From the NCBI RefSeq assembly GCF_014596085.1, contig NZ_JACCJY010000027.1, forward strand, positions 1 to 64,000: a stretch of 64,000 bases of DNA, written 5' to 3'. Source of the stretch: Azospirillum tabaci (GTDB lineage Bacteria > Pseudomonadota > Alphaproteobacteria > Azospirillales > Azospirillaceae). The notes under the pieces were generated by a model, which saw only the letters and a program-made list of their open reading frames with translations, ran no database searches and was not told where the DNA came from. A program made the translations under genes and the position numbers. Within the stretch, counting starts at the first letter, position 1. Each line of letters begins with the position of its first letter. Shown here piece after piece: positions 61,724 to 64,000 of the stretch.

Positions 61724-63478
61724 TCAGATCACCTCGCGGGCGCGGCCCTTGAAGACGGTGGCGGCGATCTTCAGGGCGTCGGGGGTGCCGCGGGCCAGCG
61801 CCTCGGTGAAGTGCAGCGCCTGTTTGGCCTGGACCTTCGGCGGCATCGGCGGCTCGTTGGTGTCGACGAGGCAGTCCACCACCACCGGTCCGGGATGGGC
61901 GAGGGCGGCGTCCAGAATGGCGCCGCAGTCCTTCGGGTCCGTGATGGTGAAGCCCTTGCCGCCGCAGGCCTCCGCCACCTTGGCGAAGTCGATGGGCTGA
62001 AGGTCGCAGACATACTCGGGGTTGCCCAGCATGGCGATCTGCTCCCACTTGATCTGGCCGAGCGAATTGTTGTTGTTGATGATGACCTTGATCGGCAGCT
62101 TGTACTTCACCGCCGTGGCGAAGTCGGCCATCAGCATGGAAAAGCCGCCGTCCCCGACATAGGCGACCACCTGCCGTCCGGGATGGGCGAGCTGGGCCGC
62201 GATGGCGTAGGGGACGCCCGGAGCCATGGTGGCGAGGTTGCCGGACAGGGAGTGCATCTGGCCGCGCCGCGCCGGAATCTGCCGCGCCCACCAGGTGGCG
62301 ATGGTGCCGCTGTCGCAGGCGACGATGGCCGTGTCGGACAGGCGCTTGCCCAGCTCCCACGCGACGACCTGCGGCTTCATCGGCAGGTCGGGGCGGGTGC
62401 CGCGCTCCTCCATCAGCCTCATCCACTCCGCCTTGCCCGCCTGCGCCGTCTTCAGGAAGGAGCGGTCCTCGTGCCGCCGCACCCGCTCGGTCAGGATGTC
62501 CAGCGCCAGCCCGCAGTCGCCGACCAGCCCGGCTTCCACCGGGTAGCGCAGGCCGATGCGCGCCGCGTCGATGTCGATCTGGATGGCGCGGGCCTGCCCC
62601 GGCTTCGGGTAATACTCGATGTAGGGGAAGGTCGAACCGGCGATCAGCAGCGTGTCGCAGGTCTCCAGCGCCTCCTGCGAGGGGGCGGTGCCGAGCAGCC
62701 CGACCTGCCCCGTCGTGAAGGGGCTGTCGTCCGGCACCGCGGCCTTGCCCAGCAGCGCCTTGACGATCACCGCCCCCAGCTTGTCGGCCAGCCGTTCGAG
62801 CTGGTCGGTCGCCTTCAGCGCGCCCTGGCCGGCCAAGATGACGATGCGCTTGCCGGCGTCGAGGATCTCCACGGCGCGGCTGGTCTGCGCCTCCGACGGG
62901 ACGGGAAGCTGCGGGGCGAACAGGGCGGTGTTGTGGCCCTTGACGTTGCGCGGCGCCCGCGTGTCGGCGCCGATGCCCTGCTCCTGCAGATCCACGGGGA
63001 TGGTGATGTGCGACACGCCGCGGTGGGCGAGCGCGGTGCGGCAGGCGAGGTTGGCGATGTTGCGGACATGCGCCGCCCCCATGATGCGCTGGTTGTAGAG
63101 CGCGACGTCCTGGAACACCTTGTCCAGCTCCACGTCCTGCTGGGTGTAGGTGCCGACGAGGTCGTGGTATTGCAGCCCGGTGATCGCCAGCACCGGCTGG
63201 TGGTCCAGCTTGGCGTCGTAAAGACCGTTCAGCAGATGCAGCCCGCCGGGGCCGGAGGTGGCGATGCACACGCCCAGCCGCCCGGTGAACTTGGCGTAGC
63301 CGCAGGCGGCGAAGGCCGCCGCCTCCTCGTGCCGGACCTGGATGAAGCGGATCTCGTCCTGGCGGCGGCGCAGCGCCTCGACGATGCCGTTGATGCCGTC
63401 GCCGGGCATGCCGAAGATCGTGTCCACACCCCAATCCACCAGAACATCCACCAGGATGTCGGAAGCCGTGCTCGCCAT
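61724..63478 (-). CDS. thiamine-diphosphate enzyme, pyruvate oxidase/dehydrogenase (PoxB) type
   Basis: 584 residues from ATG 63476-63478. Domain order: ThDP N-domain with catalytic Glu in VRHEEAAAFAACGYAKFTG, a central FAD/nucleotide domain (ILAGQGALKATDQLERLADK), and the ThDP C-domain with GDGGFSMLMADFATAVKY...INNNN. Length and motifs resemble pyruvate:quinone oxidoreductase more than biosynthetic acetolactate synthase, but substrate is not certain. It stands alone, with an SoxR-type promoter reading away from it upstream. Confidence 0.85.
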   Translation of the reverse strand: MASTASDILVDVLVDWGVDTIFGMPGDGINGIVEALRRRQDEIRFIQVRHEEAAAFAACGYAKFTGRLGVCIATSGPGGLHLLNGLYDAKLDHQPVLAITGLQYHDLVGTYTQQDVELDKVFQDVALYNQRIMGAAHVRNIANLACRTALAHRGVSHITIPVDLQEQGIGADTRAPRNVKGHNTALFAPQLPVPSEAQTSRAVEILDAGKRIVILAGQGALKATDQLERLADKLGAVIVKALLGKAAVPDDSPFTTGQVGLLGTAPSQEALETCDTLLIAGSTFPYIEYYPKPGQARAIQIDIDAARIGLRYPVEAGLVGDCGLALDILTERVRRHEDRSFLKTAQAGKAEWMRLMEERGTRPDLPMKPQVVAWELGKRLSDTAIVACDSGTIATWWARQIPARRGQMHSLSGNLATMAPGVPYAIAAQLAHPGRQVVAYVGDGGFSMLMADFATAVKYKLPIKVIINNNNSLGQIKWEQIAMLGNPEYVCDLQPIDFAKVAEACGGKGFTITDPKDCGAILDAALAHPGPVVVDCLVDTNEPPMPPKVQAKQALHFTEALARGTPDALKIAATVFKGRAREVI

Positions 63479-63579
63479 GCGGGAGTCTCCGTCGCAAACG
63501 GTCGTGATGAAGTCGTTCAACCCTTCGGCAACCGAGCGGAGCCGGGACGGTTCCCCGAAATGCCGGGCGTTATTGGCTC

Positions 63580-63610
63580 TTGACCTCAAGTTAGCTTGAG
63601 GTTTTAGAGT
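63580..63610 (+). promoter_or_regulatory. SoxR-controlled promoter
   Basis: TTGACC (63580-63585) and TAGAGT (63605-63610) flank a 19-base spacer containing the palindrome CCTCAAGTTAGCTTGAGG (63584-63601). Both the sequence and the over-long spacer are diagnostic of SoxR promoters. It reads toward the reductase gene at 63703. Confidence 0.88.
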
Positions 63611-63702
63611 GGCCGCAATGTATCTGGCATGCCAGGGACGGTCCGAACGTCCGAACGCAGGCCGGTGTGCAGAAACGGACAACCACCCTGGCGGGCAAAA
63701 GA

Positions 63703-64000
63703 ATGACGACAACCGGTCTAAGGAAGAATGCGCAGCGGTCGCCTGTGACGACGCGGTCCTTGCGCGTCCATCATATGGAGCGGGTCGCACCGCAAGTTCT
63801 GCTGGTTGAGTTCCGCGACCCGGACGGCGAGGCCCTGCCGCCCTACGAGCCGGGCGCGCACATCGACGTGCATCTGCCGGACGGGGCGGTGCGCTCCTAT
63901 TCGCTGTGCGGCGACCCGGCGGATCGGTCAGCCTACCGGATCGCCGTCCTGAACCTGCCGGGCGGACGGGGATCGCGTTTCATCCATAGCGACCTGCGGC
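63703..64000 (+). CDS. PDR/VanB-type oxidoreductase, N-terminal part
   Basis: The frame opens at ATG 63703 (a GTG at 63745 is possible) and continues through the window end: 99 residues visible. SLRVHHMERVAPQVLLVEFR, then YEPGAHIDVHLPDGAVRSYS and LCGDPADRSAYRIAVL form the FMN-binding beta-barrel of phthalate-dioxygenase-reductase/vanillate-demethylase-reductase proteins, with the RxYS flavin motif. An NAD domain and 2Fe-2S domain should follow outside. It is behind a SoxR promoter, so redox-cycling compounds should induce it. Confidence 0.85.
   Translation, partial: MTTTGLRKNAQRSPVTTRSLRVHHMERVAPQVLLVEFRDPDGEALPPYEPGAHIDVHLPDGAVRSYSLCGDPADRSAYRIAVLNLPGGRGSRFIHSDLR

Noticed and set aside
63609..63809. 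66-codon ORF between the SoxR promoter and the reductase
   Set aside because: It overlaps the reductase start in another frame, has no ribosome site and no protein-like pattern.

Overview
The window is GC-rich (visibly near 70% in most genes) and looks like the chromosome or a large replicon of an alphaproteobacterium of the Rhodospirillales, most probably Azospirillum or a close relative. I infer this from the style of the flagellar cluster (FliF-FliH-FliN-FliP-FliG on one strand, FliL-FliM-DUF6468-MotE-FliK-FlgD on the other), napEDABC, the codon bias, and the dense signalling and ABC-transport genes. No species-specific marker proves it.

Layout. 1-162: tail of an OmpR-type response regulator. 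190-10991: two divergent flagellar operons, fliF-fliH-fliN-fliP-orf-fliG-orf (minus) and fliL-fliM-DUF6468-motE-like-fliK-flgD (plus). 11009-15300: periplasmic nitrate reductase operon napEDABC (minus), with a perfect FNR/CRP-family dyad upstream, set inside the flagellar block. 15422-23448: flgF-flgG-flgA-flgH-fliL-like (minus) and a large secreted TPR-like protein plus motA-motB (plus). 23450-25629: an MFS exporter and a YitT-type membrane protein.

25630-37125 is the most unusual part: an R-body (refractile body) locus. Four close RebB-family proteins are followed by three divergent Reb-like proteins, two accessory proteins, a 1202-residue protein of unknown function and an AT-rich gene for a protein with a PD-(D/E)XK-nuclease-like motif. 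They face a convergent regulator that combines a GAF-like region, a degraded sigma-54-type AAA+ domain and an AraC-type DNA-binding domain. Each gap after the first four reb genes contains a GC-rich hairpin. R-bodies are coiling protein ribbons known from Paramecium killer symbionts and from Azorhizobium. The accessory set suggests a membrane-rupturing device with its own candidate effector.

37420-42583: bifunctional adhE, tRNA-Phe, a Tat-exported FAD oxidase and a small ORF. 42567-53469: what looks like an organophosphate sensing-and-uptake island. An AfuA/PgtC-type binding protein, fused permease, ATPase and two phosphatases are read from a near-consensus sigma-54 promoter. Next to it lie an NtrC-type regulator, a histidine kinase and a second, paralogous binding protein, probably its periplasmic sensor. 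53572-64000: an MHYT-GGDEF-EAL protein, LysR with an IorAB-type molybdenum oxidoreductase, an Lrp regulator divergent from a saccharopine-dehydrogenase-like gene, a pyruvate-oxidase-like ThDP enzyme, and the start of a PDR/VanB-type reductase behind a textbook SoxR promoter.
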